Below, piece by piece: positions 1 to 5,976 of a stretch of 32,684 bases of DNA. The stretch covers positions 1 to 32,684 of the forward strand of contig CAYUFM010000011.1 in assembly GCA_964444225.1 (NCBI GenBank), read 5' to 3'. The notes beneath the pieces were generated by a model. It had not been told where the DNA came from. It worked only from the letters and a program-made list of their open reading frames with translations, and searched no databases. Position 1 is the first letter of the stretch; each line of letters opens with the position of its first letter. The position numbers and the translations under genes were made by a program. Source of the DNA: JALHOM01 sp964444225 (GTDB lineage: Bacteria > Patescibacteriota > Saccharimonadia > Saccharimonadales > 2-12-FULL-41-12).

Positions 1-466
1 TCTTGCCTTCGTCTTTACTGAACCGCCAAGCTTCGATTAAGAGTTCAACAATTATTCTGTATTCAGCTGTTCCGCCCATGTGTGTTCTGAGTCGTTTAAA
101 TAATCCATCAAACCCACCAGTTATCCGTTTTAATGCATCTTCTATGACGTCTGGATTTTTATCAAAGAACTTCCTGACATCTTCTATTGGACATTTTATA
201 ATTTCACATTCGTTGATTGTTTCAAAGTAATAATTGTTCTGATGATCATATATCCATGCCAGCGAAAAAAACGATCCAGAACTTAGTGTGTTGAGTGTTA
301 ACTTACAGCCAGATGGTGAAATATCATACATTCTTACCCTGCCGGATATTATGTAAAAAATAAATTCTGGAGTTTCGTCACCTTCTACAATCAAGCTGTT
401 TTTTAGATATTTATGAGATGAATATCTATAAAAAAAATTAATAATTTTTTCTTGCACTTTATACAT
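1..466 (-). CDS. Crp/Fnr-type cyclic-nucleotide-binding-domain transcriptional regulator, 3' end cut by window edge
   Basis: Reading the minus strand from an ATG at 466 gives 155 open codons running off the window edge. The first ~115 residues look like a cNMP-binding beta-barrel: a hydrophobic 'EFIFYIISGRVRMYDIS' strand pair, then 'SGCKLTLNTLSSGSFFSL' and 'ETINECEIIKCPIEDVRKFF'. An alpha-helical segment (IEDALKRITGGFDGLFKRL) follows, as in the Crp/Fnr dimerisation helix. The DNA-binding helix-turn-helix expected after residue ~160 lies outside the window. The barrel lacks an obvious Arg/Ser cAMP-binding cassette, so the ligand is unknown. The gene diverges from the tandem response regulators starting at 541, with 74 bp between them. 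It could instead be a cNMP-domain protein with another output. Family call confident, target genes unknown. Confidence 0.75.
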   Translation of the reverse strand, partial: MYKVQEKIINFFYRYSSHKYLKNSLIVEGDETPEFIFYIISGRVRMYDISPSGCKLTLNTLSSGSFFSLAWIYDHQNNYYFETINECEIIKCPIEDVRKFFDKNPDVIEDALKRITGGFDGLFKRLRTHMGGTAEYRIIVELLIEAWRFSKDEGK

Positions 467-525
467 CACTATATAAATTTTACCACTTATCTAAAATAAT
501 GATTTATTTTTAAATTTATATGCGT

Positions 526-540
526 TAAACTATAAGCATT
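526..540 (+). promoter_or_regulatory. Likely -10 region for the tandem response regulators
   Basis: A TAAACT hexamer at 526-531 lies 9 nt before the ATG at 541, so the transcript would have almost no leader. No Shine-Dalgarno sequence is visible between them. A TATAAG at 531-536 is an alternative but sits too close to the ATG. The 74-bp gap to the divergent Crp/Fnr-type gene is the obvious place for shared regulation. Confidence 0.4.
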
Positions 541-939
541 ATGGGATTATTCGGAATAGGATCAGGACCAAAAGTTGTAATTGTAGAAGATAACTTCGCT
601 TTGGCCGATATTTATAAAACCAGATTAGAACTATTAGGCTACAAAGTTTTCGTGGCAAATGACGGCCAGACAGCCTTAATTCTTATAGAAAAAGAACTCC
701 CTAACCTGGTGTTGTTAGACCTTATGGTGCCAGTGATTGCTGGAGACGAAATTCTGAAACGAATGCGAGCCAGCACTTGGGGTAAAGATATCAAAGTGTT
801 GATTATATCTAACCTTAATGAAGCAGATGCACCAGTTGGCTTACGCGACCAAGGAATCGAAGGTTACGCAGTTAAGGCTAATCTTTCTAATGACCAACTG
901 GATCAGCTTGTTAATAATATTTTAAGTCCTGGCGTTTAA
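541..939 (+). CDS. Stand-alone CheY-like response regulator receiver domain (first of tandem pair)
   Basis: The 132-residue protein is a single receiver domain with no output domain. The acidic pair E16-D17 (VIVEDN), phosphoacceptor D60 (LVLLDLMVP), S90 (IISNL) and K112 (AVKAN) match the CheY catalytic set, so phosphorylation by an unseen histidine kinase is expected. A short glycine-rich N-terminal extension precedes the first strand. The next gene, 4 nt downstream, encodes a clear paralogue, so the two are almost certainly co-transcribed. No histidine kinase is present in the window. As a receiver-only protein it probably acts by protein-protein contact, as CheY or PilG/PilH do, but its partner is unknown. 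Confidence 0.88.
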   Translation: MGLFGIGSGPKVVIVEDNFALADIYKTRLELLGYKVFVANDGQTALILIEKELPNLVLLDLMVPVIAGDEILKRMRASTWGKDIKVLIISNLNEADAPVGLRDQGIEGYAVKANLSNDQLDQLVNNILSPGV

Positions 940-943
940 ATTT

Positions 944-1345
944 ATGCAACCAACTTCTAAAAAAATTGTTATTGTCGAGGACAATACTGCACTTGCTGAT
1001 ATTTATAAAACCAGGCTAGAACTCCTAGGGTTTACTTGTTTTATAGGATACAACGGTGTCACGGGACTGTATTTTATTCAGAAAGAAGTTCCTGACCTAG
1101 TTTTACTAGATCTCATGATCCCAGATATAGCTGGCGACCAAGTTTTGCGCACGATGCGAGCTGGTAGCTGGGGTAAAGACATAAAAGTGCTGGTAATATC
1201 TAACCTTAATGAAGCAGACGCGCCAGCAGGCCTTCGTGACCTAGGGATAGAAGACTACATAGTAAAAGCCAACATGCAAAACGACCAACTCGACCAACTT
1301 GTCACTAACATTCTAAATCCAACCTCTGAGCCTACACAAAACTAG
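944..1345 (+). CDS. Stand-alone CheY-like response regulator receiver domain (second of tandem pair)
   Basis: This 133-residue receiver-only protein starts 4 nt after the preceding paralogue stops. It keeps E12-D13, phosphoacceptor D56 (LVLLDLMIP), S86 (VISNL) and K108 (IVKAN). The stretches 'DIYKTRLELLG', 'WGKDIKVL' and 'ISNLNEADAP' are identical between the two, showing a local duplication. They differ mainly around residues 30-50 and at the C-terminus, which here has a polar tail (NPTSEPTQN). No strong Shine-Dalgarno precedes the ATG, so translational coupling to the first gene is likely. The two may compete for one kinase or form a phosphate relay and sink, as pairs of single-domain regulators do elsewhere, but that is inference. 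Confidence 0.87.
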   Translation: MQPTSKKIVIVEDNTALADIYKTRLELLGFTCFIGYNGVTGLYFIQKEVPDLVLLDLMIPDIAGDQVLRTMRAGSWGKDIKVLVISNLNEADAPAGLRDLGIEDYIVKANMQNDQLDQLVTNILNPTSEPTQN

Positions 1346-1422
1346 AAGGCACAGATTCATCGTTAGATCACCTATCTAAAAGAATAGCGACCCAGTACAT
1401 AAACGTATATTTGATCTAGGGG

Positions 1423-2244
1423 TTAGTTTAATGGTGGCGTTTGAGGTGTAGTAGGCGGATCGTTTAAATCTGAGCTTGGTTGTTGAGTCTGTGTTGGTAT
1501 ATTATTTTGGGCAAAAGTTTGAGGATTCATATTTATTGTGCCAGCACCAAAAAGATATTGTGCAAAGTTACGTCTAACCTCATTTTTGATTGTAGTTAAA
1601 TCATTTCCAGTGGGTAATGTTTTTGCTAGAGCACGACCATTTTTTAGTAGTTTCCATCCAAATATTATACTCAGTAAACGTATGCTGAACGTAATAAGAC
1701 TTGCTAGAGCTACAATCGCTCCGGCTATAGGAAATACTTTCAAGATTTTTTTAGTTGTGGCAAGGTCATAGGCCCAATCTCCAGGACTGTTTGGGTTGTA
1801 GTTAATATTAATTTTTTGTCCGGCGGTCAATGAGCAGGAACTACTAGAACCGCCAGATGCAATATTGCTGTACTCTTTGTTGTCGACTAAATATTTTGCA
1901 GTCGCAGTACAAGCGCCACCAGAATTATTACTGCCTGTTTTGTTCGGTTGACTAACACTTACAACCTCTGCTGTTGTAGTTGCGGTTAGGCTATTTATAC
2001 CAAACAAATTCCCTAAAAATCCAGACCCAAAAAGGAAGGCTAAACCAATAACAATTCCGATCAGAGAACCAAATATACCGCTTCTTTTATTGTTGCCGAG
2101 TGGGTTATCTATTCCAATAAAACCGTCGAGAATAAGTATGCCTCCAACCGCCTGTTGAGCGGCTGCATAACTAGCAGGATTACTTGTCTTATATTGATCT
2201 AAGTAATTTTCTGCTGTTGACTTTATCTTTCGTAGTCTGAACAT
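1423..2244 (-). CDS. Two-helix membrane protein with a central extracytoplasmic domain, DUF3592-like
   Basis: The 273-residue protein has a polar N-terminus, a hydrophobic segment at about 57-80 (GSLIGIVIGLAFLFGSGFLG), a Ser/Gly-rich soluble part at about 85-168 with two cysteines (GGACTATAKY and SSSCSLTAG), a second hydrophobic segment at about 171-198, and a Pro/Gln/Thr-rich tail. The central 'TATAKYLVDNKEYSN' followed by 'GQKININYNPNSPGDW' resembles DUF3592-type domains, where a beta-strand module sits between two membrane helices. The two cysteines could form a disulfide outside the membrane. It converges on the response-regulator pair and no partner is obvious. Function unknown; the family assignment is from memory of pattern and moderate at best. 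Confidence 0.6.
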   Translation of the reverse strand: MFRLRKIKSTAENYLDQYKTSNPASYAAAQQAVGGILILDGFIGIDNPLGNNKRSGIFGSLIGIVIGLAFLFGSGFLGNLFGINSLTATTTAEVVSVSQPNKTGSNNSGGACTATAKYLVDNKEYSNIASGGSSSSCSLTAGQKININYNPNSPGDWAYDLATTKKILKVFPIAGAIVALASLITFSIRLLSIIFGWKLLKNGRALAKTLPTGNDLTTIKNEVRRNFAQYLFGAGTINMNPQTFAQNNIPTQTQQPSSDLNDPPTTPQTPPLN

Positions 2245-2397
2245 AATTTGTTTATTACAATTAATCTTTTATTTATTGATATCAACTATATCACAGCGCC
2301 TAACTCATTTTAATAGTGAATATGCTTACAGGTGCTGTATTTGATTTACCTAAATACAATAATTTAGCCAAATTGATAAATTAATTAAAAAGAGCGC

Positions 2398-2426
2398 TTC
2401 AAATTTGGTAGATTTTTTGCTATAAT
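2398..2426 (+). promoter_or_regulatory. Sigma70-type promoter for tRNA-Gln
   Basis: TTCAAA at 2398-2403 and TATAAT at 2421-2426 are separated by 17 bp. A TG dinucleotide one base upstream of the -10 (TGC-TATAAT) makes it an extended -10. Transcription would start near 2433, giving about 30 nt of 5' leader to be trimmed from the tRNA. Confidence 0.7.
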
Positions 2427-2461
2427 CACCCTTAAGTTTTGTAAAATAAACTAGATCCTAT

Positions 2462-2536
2462 TGGGGAGTCGCCAAGTGGTAAGGCACTGGTTTTTGGTAC
2501 CAGCATTCAGGGGTTCGAATCCCTTCTCCCCAGCCA
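2462..2536 (+). tRNA. tRNA-Gln (anticodon UUG), CCA encoded
   Basis: A full cloverleaf can be drawn. The acceptor stem TGGGGAG pairs with CTCCCCA. The anticodon stem CTGGT/ACCAG encloses the 7-nt loop TTTTGGT, whose central triplet TTG reads CAA (Gln). The T arm GGGGTTCGAATCCC contains the invariant TTCGAAT. The discriminator is G2533 and CCA is encoded at 2534-2536. A dedicated promoter lies upstream and an intrinsic terminator follows immediately, so it is a single-gene transcription unit. Confidence 0.95.
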
Positions 2537-2573
2537 TACAAAAAGACTGTTCATTTGAGCAGTCTTTTTGTAT
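2537..2573 (+). terminator. Intrinsic terminator of tRNA-Gln, nearly symmetric
   Basis: TACAAAAAGACTG on the left pairs with CAGTCTTTTTGTA on the right. The short inner part (TTC ATTT GAG) extends the stem with one wobble pair. The stem itself supplies the T-run on either strand, so it could also stop transcription from the minus-strand gene at 2664-2891. Confidence 0.8.
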
Positions 2574-2663
2574 TTGTATGGCTTGAGCGGTGATTTTAAT
2601 TTATGAATACCACTTAGGGTGGGCGTGCTTTAAATTAAGGTTGGTTGCAAACTCGGTAACAAA

Positions 2664-2891
2664 CTATATCTCTTGTTGAATACCAAGTGTAAGCGCTTCT
2701 GCTATTCGTTGTGCCACAAAATCATCTAGCGTCTTAGCCATTGCTAGACTCACTTCTGCGTCGCCCTTGCCTGTACCTAGAAAAAAATTAAAAGCGAGAC
2801 GTGCTAAAATTGGGTCGCCTACATCAGGAAATGTAGTTTCTTGTGTTGGTCGGCTTCCGTAGCTTCCAACTTCACCATTATAATGTCCCAT
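2664..2891 (-). CDS. Small protein of unknown function (75 aa)
   Basis: The start is placed at the ATG at 2891, not at an upstream in-frame Met at 2948, because GGAGG at 2896-2900 sits at ideal distance before it. The 75-residue product begins with a Gly/Tyr/Ser-rich stretch (MGHYNGEVGSYGSRP) and continues with a predicted amphipathic helical part (DPILARLAFNFFLGTGKGD, then SLAMAKTLDDFVAQRIAEAL). There is no signal peptide or membrane helix. It stands alone between the tRNA terminator and the divergently transcribed metal transporter. I do not recognise the family. The strong ribosome-binding site makes it a likely real gene. Confidence 0.55.
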   Translation of the reverse strand: MGHYNGEVGSYGSRPTQETTFPDVGDPILARLAFNFFLGTGKGDAEVSLAMAKTLDDFVAQRIAEALTLGIQQEI

Positions 2892-2991
2892 GTTTACCTC
2901 CAGACTAGTTAATTTATATAAAAAATAACACAATATTGCGCTAAGCACAAACCCCGTGCGATATAAAGTAGAAGTACATTAGATGAGTTGC

Positions 2992-3004
2992 TATAATTAA
3001 TTTG
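2992..3004 (+). promoter_or_regulatory. Perfect TATAAT -10 placed 7 nt before the start codon (leaderless)
   Basis: TATAAT at 2992-2997 is followed by 7 nt and then ATG at 3005, so the expected transcription start falls on or beside the first base of the coding region. No Shine-Dalgarno sequence exists. No good -35 is visible (best candidate TAGAAG at 2969-2974). Confidence 0.55.
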
Positions 3005-3709
3005 ATGATTGAAAAGATAGTTGAGCCACATGATCAAACTATAAACTCTAAATTGAATTGGATTAGGGCCGCGGTTTTGGGTGCTAATGACGGTATTGTG
3101 TCGGTCGCCGGGTTGGTAGTTGGTGTGGCTGGTGCTACAACCAATAAAGGAGCTATCTTTACTGCTGGAATTGCGGGGTTAGTTGCTGGTGCGCTAAGTA
3201 TGGCAGCCGGTGAATATATATCTGTCAGTAGCCAGCGTGACGCCGAAAAAGCTCTAATAGAAAAAGAAAAGATTGAACTGGCAAAAAATCCTGAAAAAGA
3301 GTTAAAAGAACTAGCCGAGATTTATCAAAACAAAGGCTTAACCAAAGCAACATCTATAAAAGTTGCTAAGGAGCTAACTGACCACGACCCAATCAAAGCT
3401 CATTTAGATGCAGAGCTTGGTATGCGTGAAGACGACCTGACAAGCCCTACTCAGGCTGCTATAGCATCTGGAGTGTCTTTTACCTTTGGGGCCAGTATTC
3501 CATTGATTGCAATATTGCTCCCCCCAGAATCTATTAGAGTTCCGATTGCTTTCATGTCGGTAATAATCGCTTTGATTATTACTGGATATGTTAGCGCTAC
3601 ATTAGGCGATGCCAGCCGTAGGCGTGCAACAGCTCGCGTTGTACTAGGCGGAGCATTGGCGATGATAGTTACCTATGGAATCGGTAGTTTGTTTGACGTT
3701 CATATTTGA
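3005..3709 (+). CDS. VIT1/CCC1-family divalent metal (Fe/Mn) transporter
   Basis: The 234-residue membrane protein carries hallmarks of the VIT/CCC1 family: an N-terminal 'RAAVLGANDGIVSVAGLVVGV' helix, a second helix with 'ALSMAAGEYISVSSQRD', then a charged cytoplasmic segment rich in Glu (about residues 78-145, including 'AELGMRED'). Three C-terminal helices follow, ending in 'GGALAMIVTYGIGSLF'. In this family the Glu-rich segment binds Fe2+ or Mn2+ on the cytoplasmic face and the protein exports the metal in exchange for protons. The overall length fits the family. The start is taken at the ATG at 3005 rather than the in-frame TTG at 3002. It is a single-gene unit near no other metal gene. 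Confidence 0.88.
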   Translation: MIEKIVEPHDQTINSKLNWIRAAVLGANDGIVSVAGLVVGVAGATTNKGAIFTAGIAGLVAGALSMAAGEYISVSSQRDAEKALIEKEKIELAKNPEKELKELAEIYQNKGLTKATSIKVAKELTDHDPIKAHLDAELGMREDDLTSPTQAAIASGVSFTFGASIPLIAILLPPESIRVPIAFMSVIIALIITGYVSATLGDASRRRATARVVLGGALAMIVTYGIGSLFDVHI

Positions 3710-3961
3710 TCTCAATCTGTTCTTTGTGCTAAAGTTAAATTGTTGCTAAAGTTAAAAAAGCAACCAAAAATAGCAAAAAGTGTGTCGTTCGTTCATTGGT
3801 TCGTTCGGCGAAGTTGCAAGCAAGCGCTTATCTCTTGTCTGTCAAAAAGACCTAAAGAAGCCACCAGTGCTTACCTGCTACTTCACCAAAACAACAAAAA
3901 ATCGCTTTTAACTAAAAAGCGTTGTTTAAATTTACTAAATAACTAAAAACAAGGAGTATCA
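3710..3961. other. 252-bp intergenic region with short repeats and a terminator-like hairpin
   Basis: No convincing gene is visible. The stretch holds a direct repeat of GCTAAAGTTAAA near 3728-3756, a GTTCGTTC repeat near 3788-3809, and a 7-bp hairpin at 3903-3921 (CGCTTTT / AAAAGCG, loop AACTA) followed by TTGTTTAAATTT. The hairpin could end a small transcript or the upstream transporter mRNA. A 68-codon frame through the region encodes a Lys/Ser-rich low-complexity peptide without a ribosome-binding site and is probably spurious. Confidence 0.35.
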
Positions 3962-4600
3962 ATGCCTATTGAGAGTATTGAATTTGAGAAAAATTTATCA
4001 ACTAAATCCCATATAGCTCTAGCTATTATGGCAAGCTTATCAATTGCTGGTGGCGTAGCTGAGCCGGCAGAAGCAAAGGCCCCACGCCCTGCCCCGAGCG
4101 GCGAAACATGCGCACAGAAGGTTGCATATTACGCGGGCCAAGGAGCGCTTTTTGGAAAGGTAAAGGTGTCGGATTGCAAAAGTCGACCTCAAATAAAAAA
4201 TAATATTTTGCAAATAGAAAAAGCCAGTAGGTACTTTGACTACAACCCGATTGGCGGAGTTGCCGTCGCGGCCTGCGAAAGTACTATTTATGAAAAAGCT
4301 TATAATCCATCTGGAGCTAAGGGCTTGTTTCAGCAAATGACGCAATATTGGGACGGCAGACTGTCTACGACAAAAGCATATATTAGTAGTCGTTCGGGAA
4401 GACGAGCATCAGAAATAAAGTTGCCCGATAGTCCATTTAGCGCAAAGTCCAATAGCTTTGTCTCTGTATATATGTTGGCTCGTAAAGCCGGCCCTAGAGA
4501 CTGGAGTCCTAGTAGACACTGCTGGAACTCTAAATATCAAGAAGTTGCAGGTTCAAAAGATCAGATCAAGCACTGGTTTGCTACAAGAAAACGTAGATAG
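3962..4600 (+). CDS. Exported lytic transglycosylase-like protein (lysozyme fold)
   Basis: A strong AAGGAG Shine-Dalgarno precedes the ATG. Residues ~18-40 form a signal peptide (IALAIMASLSIAGGVAEP, then AEAKA) with likely cleavage after A40, preceded by an unusually long 17-residue polar N-region. The mature part has the SLT/transglycosylase signature: catalytic-type E106 in 'AACESTIYEKAYNPSGAKGL' followed by 'FQQMTQYW', matching the pattern E-S-x-x-A-x-N-x-S-G-A-x-G-L-F-Q. Four cysteines (C50, C72, C105 and one near 185) could form two disulfides outside the cell. It probably cleaves peptidoglycan glycan strands during growth or, in an epibiont, on a host cell; the second idea is inference. 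No other domains are present. Confidence 0.75.
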   Translation: MPIESIEFEKNLSTKSHIALAIMASLSIAGGVAEPAEAKAPRPAPSGETCAQKVAYYAGQGALFGKVKVSDCKSRPQIKNNILQIEKASRYFDYNPIGGVAVAACESTIYEKAYNPSGAKGLFQQMTQYWDGRLSTTKAYISSRSGRRASEIKLPDSPFSAKSNSFVSVYMLARKAGPRDWSPSRHCWNSKYQEVAGSKDQIKHWFATRKRR

Positions 4601-4615
4601 TATTGACACATCTGG

Positions 4616-4628
4616 TATAATATTACAA
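4616..4628 (+). promoter_or_regulatory. Perfect TATAAT -10 placed 7 nt before the start codon (leaderless)
   Basis: TATAAT at 4616-4621 lies 7 nt before ATG 4629, the same geometry as at 2992-3005. This promoter sits just after the stop of the transglycosylase-like gene and fixes the start of the next gene. Confidence 0.5.
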
Positions 4629-5048
4629 ATGAGTTATTTGGAGCGCGGACATATTCCGCCAAAAGAATATGATAAATTTCGGGATGATCGCTTAGATATT
4701 GTTAAAGATGTCAGACAAGATGAATTCCTTAATTTAATGATCCTTCTGTTAGGACAAAAAGCAATAAAGGCTATTGTGTCATTACGAAATACTCCAGAAT
4801 TTGATGATGATGGTATTTTTATTGCGGATTTTAGAGTTCATGGAGCTGACTTGGAGCAGATAGGTGCAGTTGGAGTAGATTTTAGAAAAGATAATTTCAC
4901 AAAAAGATTAATCGATAAATCTAATGGCAAGATAATTACTGCTGTTAGTGAGGGTTACTTACTATCTTATGGTAATGGGTTAGGCGGGGGCGAGATAGAG
5001 ATACCTGAAATGGTGCTTCTAGGTACACGCTTTTCAATAACAGCTTAA
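4629..5048 (+). CDS. Orphan protein of unknown function (139 aa)
   Basis: The frame is open upstream to 4458, but that part overlaps the 3' end of the previous gene. The TATAAT exactly 7 nt before ATG 4629 argues for this start. The soluble product is acidic and charged: 'HIPPKEYDKFRDDRLDIVKD', a hydrophobic helix 'FLNLMILLLGQKAIKAIVSL', then strand-like segments 'GIFIADFRVHGADLEQIGAV' and 'KIITAVSEGYLLSYGNGLGG', ending with 'EMVLLGTRFSITA'. There is no signal peptide and no recognisable motif. It stands alone before the cyo operon, which has its own promoter. I do not recognise a family. Confidence 0.55.
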   Translation: MSYLERGHIPPKEYDKFRDDRLDIVKDVRQDEFLNLMILLLGQKAIKAIVSLRNTPEFDDDGIFIADFRVHGADLEQIGAVGVDFRKDNFTKRLIDKSNGKIITAVSEGYLLSYGNGLGGGEIEIPEMVLLGTRFSITA

Positions 5049-5075
5049 AAAGTGTTACATCTCAAGAATTGGTGC

Positions 5076-5093
5076 TACACTATTAGCATAAGG
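5076..5093 (+). promoter_or_regulatory. Probable promoter of the cyo operon
   Basis: An extended -10, TGC-TACACT (hexamer 5076-5081), precedes cyoA. Candidate -35 sequences around 5054-5060 (GTTACA/TTACAT) are at 15-16 bp. Transcription would start near 5088, leaving a short leader with AAGG at 5090-5093, 12 nt before the ATG. Confidence 0.45.
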
Positions 5094-5105
5094 TTAATTG
5101 TGTAA

Positions 5106-5975
5106 ATGGGTAAAAAAGCAAAGATATACTTACTGATAGTTGCCATACTTATTTTAGCTTTTCAGACCGTGCTAATTCTTAAAGATTATGAATTTCCGGT
5201 CCTAAGGCCTAGTGGTTGGGTGGCAGATCAACAACAGGATTTGATCATTTTTACATTACTTTTGAGTCTTGTCGTTGTGATCCCGGTTTTCTTTATGCTG
5301 TTTAGATTTATTACAAAATATAGCGAGAAAAATACGTCTGCAAAGTATCAGCCTGAACTTGATAATAATAAGGTTGTAGAAACAATCTGGTGGACTATCC
5401 CAGTTTTGTTGATTTTTATCCTTGGAATTGTGACTTACAAAACTTCGCATAGTTTAGACCCCTTCAAGCCAATTAACAGCTCTAAGCCAACATTGCAGAT
5501 TCAGGTTGTTGCGTTGCAATGGAAGTGGCTTTTTATATATCCAGAACAAAATGTTGCAACGATAAACTATGTAAAATTACCCGTTGATAGACCGGTTGAG
5601 TTTAAGATTACTGCAGATGCACCGATGAATTCGTTCTGGATTCCAGATCTTGGCGGACAGATTTATGCTATGTCGGGCATGGCTACAGAGCTGAATCTTA
5701 TTGCCAATAAGCCAGGTGAATTTAAGGGAGTATCTGCTAATCTTAGTGGTGAGGGGTTCTCTAAAATGAGATTTATAGCATCGGCGGTAGGAGAAGTTGA
5801 ATTTGAATCTTGGATATCACAGGCTCAGCTAAAAGGAGAGCCGTTTGACCACGATATGTATCATCAGCTAAAAAAACCATCTACTGTTGGCCAAACAATA
5901 TATCGTCTAGAGGAGCCCGGACTTTTCGACCATTTAGTATATGCCCATACCGGCCAGGATAGAGGGGGATATTAA
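5106..5975 (+). CDS. cyoA: Cytochrome bo-type quinol oxidase subunit II
   Basis: The 289-residue protein has an N-terminal hydrophobic segment (7-25), two membrane helices (~45-70 and ~91-112) and a C-terminal cupredoxin domain containing 'LQWKWLFIYPEQNVATINYV', 'DAPMNSFWIPDLGGQIYAMS' and 'SANLSGEGFSKM'. In cytochrome c oxidases the last motif holds the CuA ligands (C-x-E-x-C-x3-H-x2-M). Here both Cys positions are Ser (S210, S214), Glu is N212 and His is F218, so no CuA site can form. This matches the quinol-oxidizing CyoA type. Unlike E. coli CyoA there is no lipobox Cys after the first helix. It is first in a tight operon; cyoB follows 1 nt after the stop. Confidence 0.95.
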   Translation: MGKKAKIYLLIVAILILAFQTVLILKDYEFPVLRPSGWVADQQQDLIIFTLLLSLVVVIPVFFMLFRFITKYSEKNTSAKYQPELDNNKVVETIWWTIPVLLIFILGIVTYKTSHSLDPFKPINSSKPTLQIQVVALQWKWLFIYPEQNVATINYVKLPVDRPVEFKITADAPMNSFWIPDLGGQIYAMSGMATELNLIANKPGEFKGVSANLSGEGFSKMRFIASAVGEVEFESWISQAQLKGEPFDHDMYHQLKKPSTVGQTIYRLEEPGLFDHLVYAHTGQDRGGY

Positions 5976-5976
5976 A

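Noticed and set aside
1363..1379. TTAGAT/ATCTAA hairpin after the response regulators as a terminator
   Set aside because: Six A-T-rich base pairs with no following T-run; too weak to call.
3740..3946. 68-codon open frame in the 3710-3961 intergenic region
   Set aside because: Low-complexity Lys/Ser/Leu-rich product, no ribosome-binding site or promoter, and it runs through the hairpin at 3903-3921; probably chance.
4603..4621. TTGACA at 4603-4608 as -35 for the TATAAT at 4616-4621
   Set aside because: The spacer is only 7 bp, far from the required 16-18 bp; TTGACA here is likely coincidental.
4458..4628. Upstream extension of the orphan gene overlapping the transglycosylase-like gene
   Set aside because: It would overlap 143 bp of a confident gene in another frame, and a TATAAT 7 nt before ATG 4629 marks a better start.
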